From NCBI GenBank assembly GCA_002351925.1, contig DEHM01000018.1, positions 8,916-24,868 on the forward strand: a stretch of DNA of 15,953 nucleotides, read 5' to 3'. Position numbers and translations under genes: made by a program. Below are positions 1 through 7,621 of the stretch, piece after piece (position 1 is the first letter of the stretch; every line of letters begins with the position of its first letter). This stretch comes from Bacteroidales bacterium UBA2800. GTDB lineage: Bacteria > Bacteroidota > Bacteroidia > Bacteroidales > Paludibacteraceae. The notes under the pieces were generated by a model. That model searched no databases. It was not told the DNA's origin and worked only from the letters and a program-made list of their open reading frames with translations.

Positions 1-266
1 AGGAGTTCAAGGGTACGGGTAACATGGAGCTGCAACTGGATCGCAAACTGGCGAACCGCCGTATCTTCCCGGCCGTAGATATACCCGCCTCGAGTACCCG
101 TCGCGACGACCTGCTGTTGCCGGCCGACGTACTGAGCCGGATGTGGCAGATACGCAAGCAACTGAGCGACATGAGCGGTCAGGAGGCCATAGAGAAACTG
201 AAGAGCTACATGGAGCGCACCGAGGATAACGATGAGTTCCTGCTGGCTGTTAACGGCGCACGTTGA
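1..266 (+). CDS. rho: Transcription termination factor Rho, C-terminal end (5' partial)
   Basis: This is the last 87 codons of Rho, the hexameric RNA-dependent ATPase helicase that ends transcription at Rho-dependent sites. The reading frame enters from the left edge (first whole codon at base 3) and stops with TGA at 264-266. The visible peptide begins EFKGTGNMELQLDR and continues through RIFPAVDI and SSTRRDDLL, which is the conserved end of the Rho ATPase domain, including the R-loop/arginine-rich segment before the C-terminal helices. The ATG at base 24 is an internal methionine, not a start, because conserved Rho residues continue upstream of it. The stop overlaps the aroQ start by one base (TGATG), so the two genes are probably co-transcribed and translationally coupled. 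The RNA-binding and Walker regions lie outside the window. Confidence 0.95.
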   Translation, partial: EFKGTGNMELQLDRKLANRRIFPAVDIPASSTRRDDLLLPADVLSRMWQIRKQLSDMSGQEAIEKLKSYMERTEDNDEFLLAVNGAR

Positions 267-712
267 TGAAGATACTGATACTGAACGGACCTAATCTGAA
301 CCGGCTTGGGCTGCGTAAGCCCGAGGTATATGGCACCAAGAGTATGGCACAGATTTTGCTGGAGATTCAGCAACGCTGGCCTGACGTGCACTTTGTGTAC
401 CGGCAGTCGAACCACGAGGGCGACCTGATTGACTGGATTCAAGAGCCGACCCCAACCCTCCCTCAAGGGAAGGAGCCTGTTGCGGGTATCGTGCTCAATG
501 CCGGCGGGTATAGTCACACGAGTGTGGCCTTGCGCGATGCGGTAGAAGAGTGTGAAGTGCCGGTAGTGGAGGTCCATATCAGCGACATCACCAAGCGTGA
601 GCCCTTCCGGCAGACGAGTCTGCTCACGGGCGTGTGCGCGCATAGTATAATAGGAAAAGGAACCGACGGCTATCAGGAAGCCGTAGCATACCTACTCAAC
701 CAACAGATATGA
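266..712 (+). CDS. aroQ: Type II 3-dehydroquinate dehydratase
   Basis: Cytoplasmic enzyme of the shikimate pathway that dehydrates 3-dehydroquinate to 3-dehydroshikimate. The 148-residue protein has the normal length of the dodecameric type II family. It opens with LNGPNLNRLG and carries the expected active-site residues: Arg17 and Tyr22 (in VYG), Asn78 in the NAGGYSHTS motif with His84, His104 in VEVHIS and Arg115. I chose ATG at 266, which overlaps the rho stop; a TTG one codon earlier (263) is in frame but adds nothing. Its TGA overlaps the next ATG (ATGA, 709-712). Oddity: residues 61-71 are a proline-rich insert between the conserved EGDLIDWIQE and GIVLNAG segments, where relatives I remember have about four residues. 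The DNA there is a short palindrome (see the repeat entry). All catalytic residues survive, so the enzyme is probably active. Confidence 0.95.
   Translation: MKILILNGPNLNRLGLRKPEVYGTKSMAQILLEIQQRWPDVHFVYRQSNHEGDLIDWIQEPTPTLPQGKEPVAGIVLNAGGYSHTSVALRDAVEECEVPVVEVHISDITKREPFRQTSLLTGVCAHSIIGKGTDGYQEAVAYLLNQQI
456..473 (+). repeat. Short palindromic repeat inside aroQ
   Basis: Bases 459-463 (TCCCT) and 466-470 (AGGGA) are complementary around a 2-base loop. After one mismatch (458/471) two more pairs follow, giving an imperfect 8-bp stem. The surrounding 446-478 encodes an in-frame proline-rich insert in AroQ that interrupts conserved sequence. C-rich/G-rich palindromes of this kind are, as I remember, dispersed in some Prevotella-like genomes; only this one copy is visible in the window. 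That it is a mobile or dispersed element is inference. Confidence 0.5.
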
Positions 713-3282
713 TAAAACGAATTGTTAACATAATGGCGCTGCTGGCGCTGAGCATAAGCCTGTATGCCGCTGAAGTAACGGGTAAAGTGATTGACTACGG
801 CACGAAACAGCCTATCGATTTCGCGAACGTGAGTGTGCTCAAGGCCGGCGAGACGACGCCCGTTGGTGGTACCATCACCGACGCGGACGGTGCGTTTAAG
901 TTGGAACTGAAGGACGGTCCGTACACGATAGTCGTATCGTTTATGGGCTACAGCGAGCAGAAACGCGACATCACGGTAGCCGGCAAGCCGGTGAACATGG
1001 GCCGTATCCAACTCAAAGAGGACAGCCGTGTGCTGCAAGATGTGGAGGTGGTAGGCCAAGGCAGTTCGATGCGTTTTGAACTGGACAAGAAGGTGTTTAC
1101 CGTCGATCAGAATATTGCCTCCGCGGGTGCGAGTGTGACGGATGTGCTGGAGAATATTCCTTCGGTGGATGTGGATCAGGAAGGCAATATCTCGTTGCGC
1201 AACTCGGAGGATGTGGAGATTTGGATCAACGGTAAGCCGGCAGGTCTGAACAGCGAGAACCGCGGACAGGTGCTGCAACAAATGCCGGCCGGAACGATTG
1301 AGAAGATAGAACTGATCACCAACCCCTCCGCGAAATTCAGCCCTGAAGGTACGTCGGGTATCATCAATCTGGTGATGAAGAAAGACCGCAAGGCCGGTTT
1401 CTACGGTTCGGTGCAAGCCGGACTGGAGTACGCCTTGGCGTCGCCCTGGAACGTACCGCCCGGAGGTAACGCCAGCTTTAACATCAACTTCAACGCAGGA
1501 CCTGTAGACGGCTATTTCAACGTAGGTTACCGTTATCATATCAGCAACGGTGGTAGCAAGACCGACCGTTACAACCTGGGCACCAACCAGGGTAGCAAAC
1601 AACTGGATAGTACGCTGATACAGAGCCACTTGCTACAAGACGGTAAGCAGACGCACCGCGGTGGAGGACTGTTCGCACGAGGCGGACTGAACTTCCGTGT
1701 GGCAGAAGGTCACACGATAGGTGTGTCGGGCTTCGGCATGGTGAGCGATCCGAAGGTGTTTAAGATGAGCAACACCAACCATCGTACCTATCTGCTGACC
1801 GATGCGGCAGGCAATATGCTGCGTGACTACACGCGTGATCAAACTTCCTCGGGTAGCCATCCGGGCGGCAACGTCACGCTCGATTATACCTTTGAGAAGA
1901 GCAATCACAAACTATACGTCAGCGGTACGTATAACAACTTCGGCTTTAACATGTATACCGACTATACGCAAGCAGAACTGGGACTGGACACCACCTATCA
2001 GGATCAGAGCAGCGAGAGTAAGGACCAGGGTATCGAGATAAAAGCCGACTACGAGTGGAAACCGACGCCGCAAAGCCGTTTGGAAGCGGGATACGATTAC
2101 ACCCGAAACTGGAGCAACAGCCAGGCAGACGCGCATAATCTATATCCAGATGGAAGCATTAAGGACACTTTATTCCCTTATTTCTCTGACGTACAGGGTC
2201 TGACACAGAACCACGCTATTTATATCACCTACGGCAACCGCTTCTGGGACAAGTTGTCGATACAAGTAGGTTTGCGCGCTGAGTACTACATGCGTCATCT
2301 GGAGTCGTACTACAAAGACGCTAGCGGCAATGTGCAGGACTCGTATGCCGGCATGGAGCACAAGAAGGACACCTCGTATTTCCAAGTGTTCCCGAGTGCC
2401 TATATCGGTTACGACTTCGGCAAAGGCAATGAACTACAACTGAACTACACACGTCGTGTGCGTCGTCCGTGGGGACACCAGATCAATCCGCGTATGGACT
2501 TCAGCGACTCCACCAATATCAGTTACGGTAACGTGGACCTACTCCCCTCCTACTCCAACAACCTCGAGTTGAACTACCTGAAGACCTGGGAGCGCCACAC
2601 GCTGTCGGCCGGTGTGTTCTGGAAATACAGCGAGGGAGCCGTACAGAACGTGAAGTATATGGACAACACCGATCCTACCAAGCCGGTGATGAAGAACACC
2701 TACTTCAACGTGTCGACCCGTCAGGAATTGGGTGTGGAGCTGGTGGCTAAGAACCGCCTCTTTGGCGAACTGCTGCAACTGACGACCAGTGTCAATTTCT
2801 ACTGGAACAACATCGCGGCAGTCAACCAGAGCCTTGTGCACCAAGGACAGACGATCAATATTCAGTTGCCCAAGCAGGACATCTTTGCCGCTTCAGTACG
2901 CCTGAATGCGCAGTTTATGTTCACCAAGAACTTCAGCGGTCAGATCAGTGCCCGTTACCGTTCGCCGCGTGTCGTAGCGCAAGGAACGACGAGTCACAGC
3001 TATTCGATAGACATCGGCCTGCGTCACACGTTCCTCAACAAGCAGCTGGCGCTGGCACTCAACGTACGCGACCTGTTGGATAGCCGTGCGCGCAGTAACA
3101 CCACGTGGGGTGAGGGCTTCTGGCAGTTCAGCGAGAACCGTTGGCACAGCCGTAGCGTAAGTTTTACCATTACGTATAACTTCGGTAACCAGATGGGCAA
3201 ACGCCGAGGCAAACCCGGTGAGGACTACAGCGGAGGCAACGATGACTTTGATGATAGTGGAAACAGTAACAGTGATTATTAA
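709..3282 (+). CDS. Outer-membrane beta-barrel protein, TonB-dependent-receptor-like (CarboxypepD_reg + plug + OMP_b-brl_3 type)
   Basis: An 857-residue outer-membrane protein. Residues 1 to about 21 form a signal peptide ending near LYAA. Residues about 22-105 match the carboxypeptidase-regulatory-like (beta-sandwich) domain usual on Bacteroidetes receptors (VTGKVID, PIDFANV, GAFKL, VSFMGY). About 125-225 is a plug-like domain (TDVLENIPSVDVDQEGNISL, then the segment ending GTSGIINLVMKKD). The rest is a long barrel rich in alternating aromatic residues, and the last likely strand is VSFTITYNFG. About 30 polar, acidic residues follow that strand, so the usual terminal aromatic is not at the very end. 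The start ATG overlaps the aroQ stop (ATGA). The substrate cannot be told from sequence: there is no SusD partner, so a glycan-uptake role is not supported. Members of this family are often annotated only as outer-membrane beta-barrel proteins. Confidence 0.88.
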   Translation: MIKRIVNIMALLALSISLYAAEVTGKVIDYGTKQPIDFANVSVLKAGETTPVGGTITDADGAFKLELKDGPYTIVVSFMGYSEQKRDITVAGKPVNMGRIQLKEDSRVLQDVEVVGQGSSMRFELDKKVFTVDQNIASAGASVTDVLENIPSVDVDQEGNISLRNSEDVEIWINGKPAGLNSENRGQVLQQMPAGTIEKIELITNPSAKFSPEGTSGIINLVMKKDRKAGFYGSVQAGLEYALASPWNVPPGGNASFNINFNAGPVDGYFNVGYRYHISNGGSKTDRYNLGTNQGSKQLDSTLIQSHLLQDGKQTHRGGGLFARGGLNFRVAEGHTIGVSGFGMVSDPKVFKMSNTNHRTYLLTDAAGNMLRDYTRDQTSSGSHPGGNVTLDYTFEKSNHKLYVSGTYNNFGFNMYTDYTQAELGLDTTYQDQSSESKDQGIEIKADYEWKPTPQSRLEAGYDYTRNWSNSQADAHNLYPDGSIKDTLFPYFSDVQGLTQNHAIYITYGNRFWDKLSIQVGLRAEYYMRHLESYYKDASGNVQDSYAGMEHKKDTSYFQVFPSAYIGYDFGKGNELQLNYTRRVRRPWGHQINPRMDFSDSTNISYGNVDLLPSYSNNLELNYLKTWERHTLSAGVFWKYSEGAVQNVKYMDNTDPTKPVMKNTYFNVSTRQELGVELVAKNRLFGELLQLTTSVNFYWNNIAAVNQSLVHQGQTINIQLPKQDIFAASVRLNAQFMFTKNFSGQISARYRSPRVVAQGTTSHSYSIDIGLRHTFLNKQLALALNVRDLLDSRARSNTTWGEGFWQFSENRWHSRSVSFTITYNFGNQMGKRRGKPGEDYSGGNDDFDDSGNSNSDY

Positions 3283-3287
3283 GCATT

Positions 3288-4034
3288 TTGAAAAGAATCA
3301 GTATATATAGTCTGTTGGCAGTAATGCTGCTCCTGCCGAGCGTGCTGCACGCACAACGCGCCATGAACCGGCCTTATGTGGACGACAAACTCTTCCATTT
3401 CGGTTTTCAGTTGGGCATGAACTTCGCCACGTTCCACGTGACGGACTCAGAACTGCCCATCACCAACCCTCTGACCGGAGAGACGGAGATATACCACGCC
3501 GGAGTCAGCACCCTGATGCCCGGTTTTCACGTAGGTTTCATCAGCGACCTGCGTGTCTATAAGTGCCTGAACCTGCGTTTCTGTCCGGGACTGCAGTTCA
3601 GCAGCCGCACGTTGAGCTACAAGACCGAATCGGGAAATCCGGTAACCGGCATGCCCGGCAACGGCAAGAATATAGATGTGCTGGCTATCCCTATCTATCT
3701 GCCGCTCTACCTGAAATGGACCGCCACACGTGAGGGTAACTATCGTCCGTACGTGATAGCCGGTGGCGGCGTGAGCTTCAACGTGAGCCGTGATCACGAG
3801 AAGCCGGTGCTGCTGAACCTGACAGACTATTTCTGCGAGATAGGTTTTGGCGTAGACCTGTATTTCCAGTGGTTTAAGTTCTGTCCGGAGATCACGTACC
3901 GTATCGGTTTTGCTGACCAACTCTGTCCGGTGGAGCGTCGTCATGACGACCTGGCGCCGCAAGACGCGTTCTACACCAACGCTATTTCTCGCCTGAGCAG
4001 CCATTGTATATGTCTTACCTTCAACTTCGAGTAA
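3288..4034 (+). CDS. porT: PorT/SprT-type outer-membrane protein of the type IX secretion system
   Basis: A 248-residue protein with a signal peptide (KRISIYSLLAVMLLLPS, then LHAQ) and a small predicted eight-strand-type barrel. I recognise PorT from the order of its conserved blocks: DDKLFHFGFQLGMNF near the mature N-terminus, ISDLRVYKCLNLRFCPGL, IPIYLPLYLKW, NYRPYVIAGGG, YFCEIGFGVDLYF with KFCPEITY, and the terminal LTFNFE. PorT is needed for type IX secretion and gliding-motility export in Bacteroidetes; its exact role in the complex is not settled. The only start that keeps the whole signal peptide is TTG at 3288, five bases after the preceding stop; the next ATG (3323) would cut into the hydrophobic core. 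The stop overlaps the next start (TAATG, 4032-4036). An ordinary PorT-family porin of another function is the main alternative. Confidence 0.82.
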   Translation: MKRISIYSLLAVMLLLPSVLHAQRAMNRPYVDDKLFHFGFQLGMNFATFHVTDSELPITNPLTGETEIYHAGVSTLMPGFHVGFISDLRVYKCLNLRFCPGLQFSSRTLSYKTESGNPVTGMPGNGKNIDVLAIPIYLPLYLKWTATREGNYRPYVIAGGGVSFNVSRDHEKPVLLNLTDYFCEIGFGVDLYFQWFKFCPEITYRIGFADQLCPVERRHDDLAPQDAFYTNAISRLSSHCICLTFNFE

Positions 4035-5470
4035 TGCGCAAACTGCTGACACTGATATGGCTTGTGGGTGTGTGCGTCGGTTGCAGCCAATACCGTGTGA
4101 CTGACGATCCGACGTGCAAACTGCAGTTCTCCTGCGACACGCTCTGTTTTGACACCGTCTTTACCGCACAAGGCAGTGCCACCATGCAGCTAATGGTGTA
4201 CAACCGCAATGCGCAAGCCGTGCTGATTGACCATGTGAGTATGGCGGAAGGCAAGGCTTTTCGGGTGAACGTGGACGGTGAGGCGGACCTGAGCAGGCTG
4301 ACGCGAGTGCAACTGGACGGCGGAGACAGCCTGTATGTATTTGTGCGCGTAGATGTAGATCCCACCCATGTCAACAGCCCGGTGCTAATAAGCGACCTGC
4401 TCTCTTTTCATCTGACGACAGGCGTGACGCAGTCGGTGGTACTCGAGGCTTGGGGACAAGACGTGCAGCGGCTGGGCAAGAAAGGCGGCAGGCAGTACCT
4501 GAACGACTACACCTTCACGGCCGAGAAACCCTACCTGATAACCGACACGCTGATCATACAAGGAGAGATGACCTTAGCGCCCGGAGCGACACTCTATATG
4601 CACAACGGCGCGTGTGTTTATGCGCTGAGCAACGTGACAGCCAATGGTACGCAGGACGAGTCGATTAAGATCTGCGGCGACCGGCTGGACCGACTGTTTG
4701 ACAGCGTGCCCTATCGTTTTGCCTCTGGCAGTTGGAACGGACTCTATCTCATTGCCGAGCAAGCCGGCATCCAATATCGGCTGTCGTATGTGGATATCCT
4801 GTCCGGCAATGTGGGACTCTATTGCTACAGCGAGCGTAAGGAAGGCCTGCCCTATCTGCGGATGGACGGCTGCCGTATCCACAACCACGCACTCTACGGA
4901 CTGGTGCTCATACACACCGACGCGCTCATCAGCAATTCGGAGTTCAGCAACTGTTCTTCCTACTGCGTCTACTGCGCGGGCGGCACACACGAGTTTGTGC
5001 ACACGACGGTTGCTTCCTACTACGGCTACACCAACATCCGTATTCAGTCGACGCCGAAGGACGATGCCGCGGCCGTATATATCGACAACCTGAGCAAGGA
5101 GAAACCGGAGACGGTCACCTCGTTCTACAACAGTATCATCACCGGCTGGTTGCAAAATCAGGTGGTAGTGGCCACGCCCTTCGACCAGTATTATCCCGGC
5201 ATTTTTGAGGGCAACTACCTGAAGACCGATACGCTTCGTATGCCGCATGCCGCCAACAACACCTACTGGCAAGCTACCGACAGCGCAGAAGTGTTCCGCA
5301 ACACGTTCTACCGCTATAAGGAATATGTGTATTACGATTTTCGGCTCGACTCGCTGAGTCCGGCTATAGGCATAGGCGACAGCCTGAAGGCACAGGATTA
5401 TCCTACCGACCGAGTCGGAGTGTCGCGCCTGAACTGCCGTCCTGACGCAGGTTGCTACCAGCATGAGTAA
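4034..5470 (+). CDS. Lipoprotein with beta-helix-like repeats, function unknown
   Basis: A 478-residue protein that starts with a lipoprotein signal (MRKLLTLIWLVGVCVGC, Cys17), so it should be lipid-anchored in the envelope. Residues about 25-150 look like an immunoglobulin-like domain (DTVFTAQGSATMQLMVYNRN, then LYVFVRVDVDP). From about 160 onward the chain resembles a right-handed parallel beta-helix, with short repeating strands and turns typical of surface adhesins or carbohydrate-active folds (APGATLYMHNGACVYAL, DGCRIHNHALYGLVLIHTDA). It ends with a conserved-looking DRVGVSRLNCRPDAGCYQ. I recall similar uncharacterised lipoproteins in many Bacteroidales but no assigned function, and I see no catalytic signature. 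Translation could open at the ATG at 4004, but 4034 gives a clean lipoprotein signal and a one-base overlap with the porT stop. It overlaps ribF by 8 bases. Confidence 0.8.
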   Translation: MRKLLTLIWLVGVCVGCSQYRVTDDPTCKLQFSCDTLCFDTVFTAQGSATMQLMVYNRNAQAVLIDHVSMAEGKAFRVNVDGEADLSRLTRVQLDGGDSLYVFVRVDVDPTHVNSPVLISDLLSFHLTTGVTQSVVLEAWGQDVQRLGKKGGRQYLNDYTFTAEKPYLITDTLIIQGEMTLAPGATLYMHNGACVYALSNVTANGTQDESIKICGDRLDRLFDSVPYRFASGSWNGLYLIAEQAGIQYRLSYVDILSGNVGLYCYSERKEGLPYLRMDGCRIHNHALYGLVLIHTDALISNSEFSNCSSYCVYCAGGTHEFVHTTVASYYGYTNIRIQSTPKDDAAAVYIDNLSKEKPETVTSFYNSIITGWLQNQVVVATPFDQYYPGIFEGNYLKTDTLRMPHAANNTYWQATDSAEVFRNTFYRYKEYVYYDFRLDSLSPAIGIGDSLKAQDYPTDRVGVSRLNCRPDAGCYQHE

Positions 5471-6338
5471 GATAGCTACCATAGGATTTTTCGATGGTGT
5501 CCACCGCGGACACCGTTTCTTGTTTGAGCAACTGCTGCAGATAGGCCAAACCAAGGGCCTGCAGCCTATGGTGGTCACTTTTCAGCAACATCCCCGTAGT
5601 GTCTTAAGCGGTGCCTATCCGCCACAACTTATCACCTCGTCGGACGAGCGCATTGCGCTGATAGAGGAAGTGAGCGGCGTGACACCCGTCGTGATGGATT
5701 TTGCAGCGGTACAGTCGCTGACAGCCGCCGCGTTTATGCAACTGCTGCATCGTGAGTATGGCGTAACTGCCCTGTTGATGGGCTACGACCATCGATTCGG
5801 TAGCGACGGGCTACGTAGGCCGGAAGACTATCAGCACGTAGGCAAGGAGGCTGGCATGGAGGTAATAACCTTGCCGGAATATGCCGAGACAGCGCAACAC
5901 GTATCCTCCACCGAGATACGCCACGCCTTGGCTATCGGCGATATTGCACAAGTGCAACTGTTGTTGGGACGTCCATACTCCCTGTCCGGCGTCGTGGAGC
6001 ATGGTAATGCTATTGGTCGCACGATCGGCTTCCCCACCGCCAATATCCGTCCTGACGATCCGGAGAAGATTATCCCTCTGTCCGGCGTCTATCAGGTGGA
6101 TGTGCAGATAGATGACTCTACCAACCCGCTGCAGGGTTTGCTGAACATAGGCACCAACCCCACCGTAGGCAACGACCACCTGACTGTAGAGCTGCATATT
6201 CTGAACTATCAAGGCGATTTATACAACCGCCACATTACATTGTTTTTTGTTCACCGCATTCGCGAGGAGCGTACTTTTGATTCTTTAGACACTCTTCGCA
6301 CACAAATTCTCGCAGATATCAAATCTTGTCAGCAGTAA
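5463..6338 (+). CDS. ribF: Bifunctional riboflavin kinase / FAD synthetase
   Basis: Converts riboflavin to FMN and then to FAD in the cytoplasm. The 291-residue protein begins directly with the nucleotidyltransferase domain: GFFDGVHRGH (residues 8-17) is the HxxH-type adenylylation motif, followed by VVTFQQHPR and later YDHRFG. Residues about 168-291 are the flavokinase domain, with GRTIGFPTANI (PTAN at 191-194), GTNPTVG and the probable catalytic Glu243 in VELHILNYQGDLYN. The first residues often seen before GxFDGVH in longer homologues are missing, because the start at 5463 lies inside the end of the lipoprotein gene; no better in-frame start is evident. Its TAA overlaps the next start by one base (TAATG, 6336-6340), so coupling to rluA is likely. 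Confidence 0.95.
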   Translation: MSKIATIGFFDGVHRGHRFLFEQLLQIGQTKGLQPMVVTFQQHPRSVLSGAYPPQLITSSDERIALIEEVSGVTPVVMDFAAVQSLTAAAFMQLLHREYGVTALLMGYDHRFGSDGLRRPEDYQHVGKEAGMEVITLPEYAETAQHVSSTEIRHALAIGDIAQVQLLLGRPYSLSGVVEHGNAIGRTIGFPTANIRPDDPEKIIPLSGVYQVDVQIDDSTNPLQGLLNIGTNPTVGNDHLTVELHILNYQGDLYNRHITLFFVHRIREERTFDSLDTLRTQILADIKSCQQ

Positions 6339-7621
6339 TGGTGAATCCGTATATCCTTCCTCCTGATCCCCGGGCACAAGCGGCCGCAGAAGAGATAATG
6401 GAGCGGGTGCGCCGTTATATGCAGGCGCATCCGGAGAGTGAGTTGCACCGACAAGGAAAGATGTTTGGCGTGCTGGTGTATACTGCACCCGACGAGAAGG
6501 AGACGCACTATATAGCGGCCTTCTCTGCCATGCTGGACGGGAGTTACCTGCACGAGGGCTTCGTACCACCTATCTATATGCCGCAGGCTATGCCTATCGG
6601 TCAAAACCGGGAAGAGTCACGTCGGTTGCAACGTCTGCTGTTTGCTCGGTATAACGTATTGAATGCTGCGGGAGAGACGAAAAATCTGCTGGATATCTTT
6701 GCCCAAGAGAAAGCCATTATCCCGGCAGAAGAATGGTTCCGGTCGGAACGCAGTACAGACCAACCTCTGCCACCCAGCGGAGCCGGAGAGTGCTGTGCTC
6801 CCAAGTTGCTGCAATATGCTTTTGCACGAGGCTGGCAGCCGATCGCCTTGGCAGAGTTTTGGATGGGGGCAGTCCCAAAGAATGAATTGCGGCGAGAGGG
6901 CTGCTACTACGCCCCCTGTTCCGGCAAATGTCGTCCGATACTGCGTTGGATGTTAGGCACCGACTACGTCCCCACTCTGCCTTCCCCAGCGCCCCGGGCG
7001 ATAGAGATCATCTATGAGGACGAGTGGTTGATGGTGGTCAACAAGCCTGCTGGTATTCTCTCTGTGCCAGGCAAGACAGAAGAGCTCGCTTTGGTAGACT
7101 TGATCAAAGCCCAACATCGCTACACCTTTCTCCAGCCGGTTCACCGTCTGGATCAGGACACAAGCGGTTTGCTGGTACTGGCTAAGACTGTGGAAATATA
7201 CAAAACGCTACAAGCTTATTTCCAACGCCGCGATATCCTCAAGCGCTATGAAGCCATTGTACGTCCCCAGTGTCCAATAGCCGCGGAGGGCGATATATCC
7301 CTGCCCTTGTTACCCGATCCGTATGACCGGCCGCGGCAGACCGTAAATCGCGAGCATGGCAAGATAGCGCAGACGCATTACCAAGTGCGTGAACAGCGTG
7401 CAGATGGTACTCTCCTGATGGATCTGTTTCCGCACACCGGCCGCACTCACCAGCTACGTGTACACGCGGCACATACGGATGGCTTGGATGCACCTATCGT
7501 GGGCGATCGGCTCTATGGTGGAGCTCCGCATGAGCGATTATTGCTGCATGCTGCAGAGATTCAGTTTGAGCACCCTGTAACCAAAGAGAGGATGCATTTC
7601 TGCACCCCCTCAGCGTTTTAA
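6338..7621 (+). CDS. RluA-family RNA pseudouridine synthase with N-terminal extension
   Basis: Isomerises specific uridines in rRNA or tRNA to pseudouridine. The 427-residue protein has two parts. Residues 1 to about 205 are an extension found in a subgroup of RluA-like proteins (GKMFGVLVY, YIAAFSAML, GFVPPIY, then GAGECCAPKLLQYAF and a cysteine-bearing CYYAPCSGKC). Residues about 220-427 are the catalytic domain: IIYEDEWLMVVNKPAGILSV, HRLDQDTSGLLVLAK with catalytic Asp272, KRYEAIV, HTGRTHQLRVH and the terminal LLLHA block. The exact target nucleotide cannot be told from sequence. Versions of this subgroup that I remember in other phyla have a long coiled coil between the two parts; here that region is short. 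Start at 6338 is preferred over an in-frame TTG at 6326 because it overlaps the ribF stop. The gene ends against the convergent kinase gene, the two stops sharing TTAA. Confidence 0.9.
   Translation: MVNPYILPPDPRAQAAAEEIMERVRRYMQAHPESELHRQGKMFGVLVYTAPDEKETHYIAAFSAMLDGSYLHEGFVPPIYMPQAMPIGQNREESRRLQRLLFARYNVLNAAGETKNLLDIFAQEKAIIPAEEWFRSERSTDQPLPPSGAGECCAPKLLQYAFARGWQPIALAEFWMGAVPKNELRREGCYYAPCSGKCRPILRWMLGTDYVPTLPSPAPRAIEIIYEDEWLMVVNKPAGILSVPGKTEELALVDLIKAQHRYTFLQPVHRLDQDTSGLLVLAKTVEIYKTLQAYFQRRDILKRYEAIVRPQCPIAAEGDISLPLLPDPYDRPRQTVNREHGKIAQTHYQVREQRADGTLLMDLFPHTGRTHQLRVHAAHTDGLDAPIVGDRLYGGAPHERLLLHAAEIQFEHPVTKERMHFCTPSAF

Noticed and set aside
673..1629. A 318-codon open frame on the minus strand opposite the outer-membrane barrel gene
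   Set aside because: Antisense shadow of a well-supported gene, with odd composition rich in His, Arg and Val and no recognisable domain.
709..3282. SusC-type glycan uptake receptor
   Set aside because: No SusD partner or glycan-degrading enzymes are nearby, and the barrel resembles the OMP_b-brl_3 group more than SusC.
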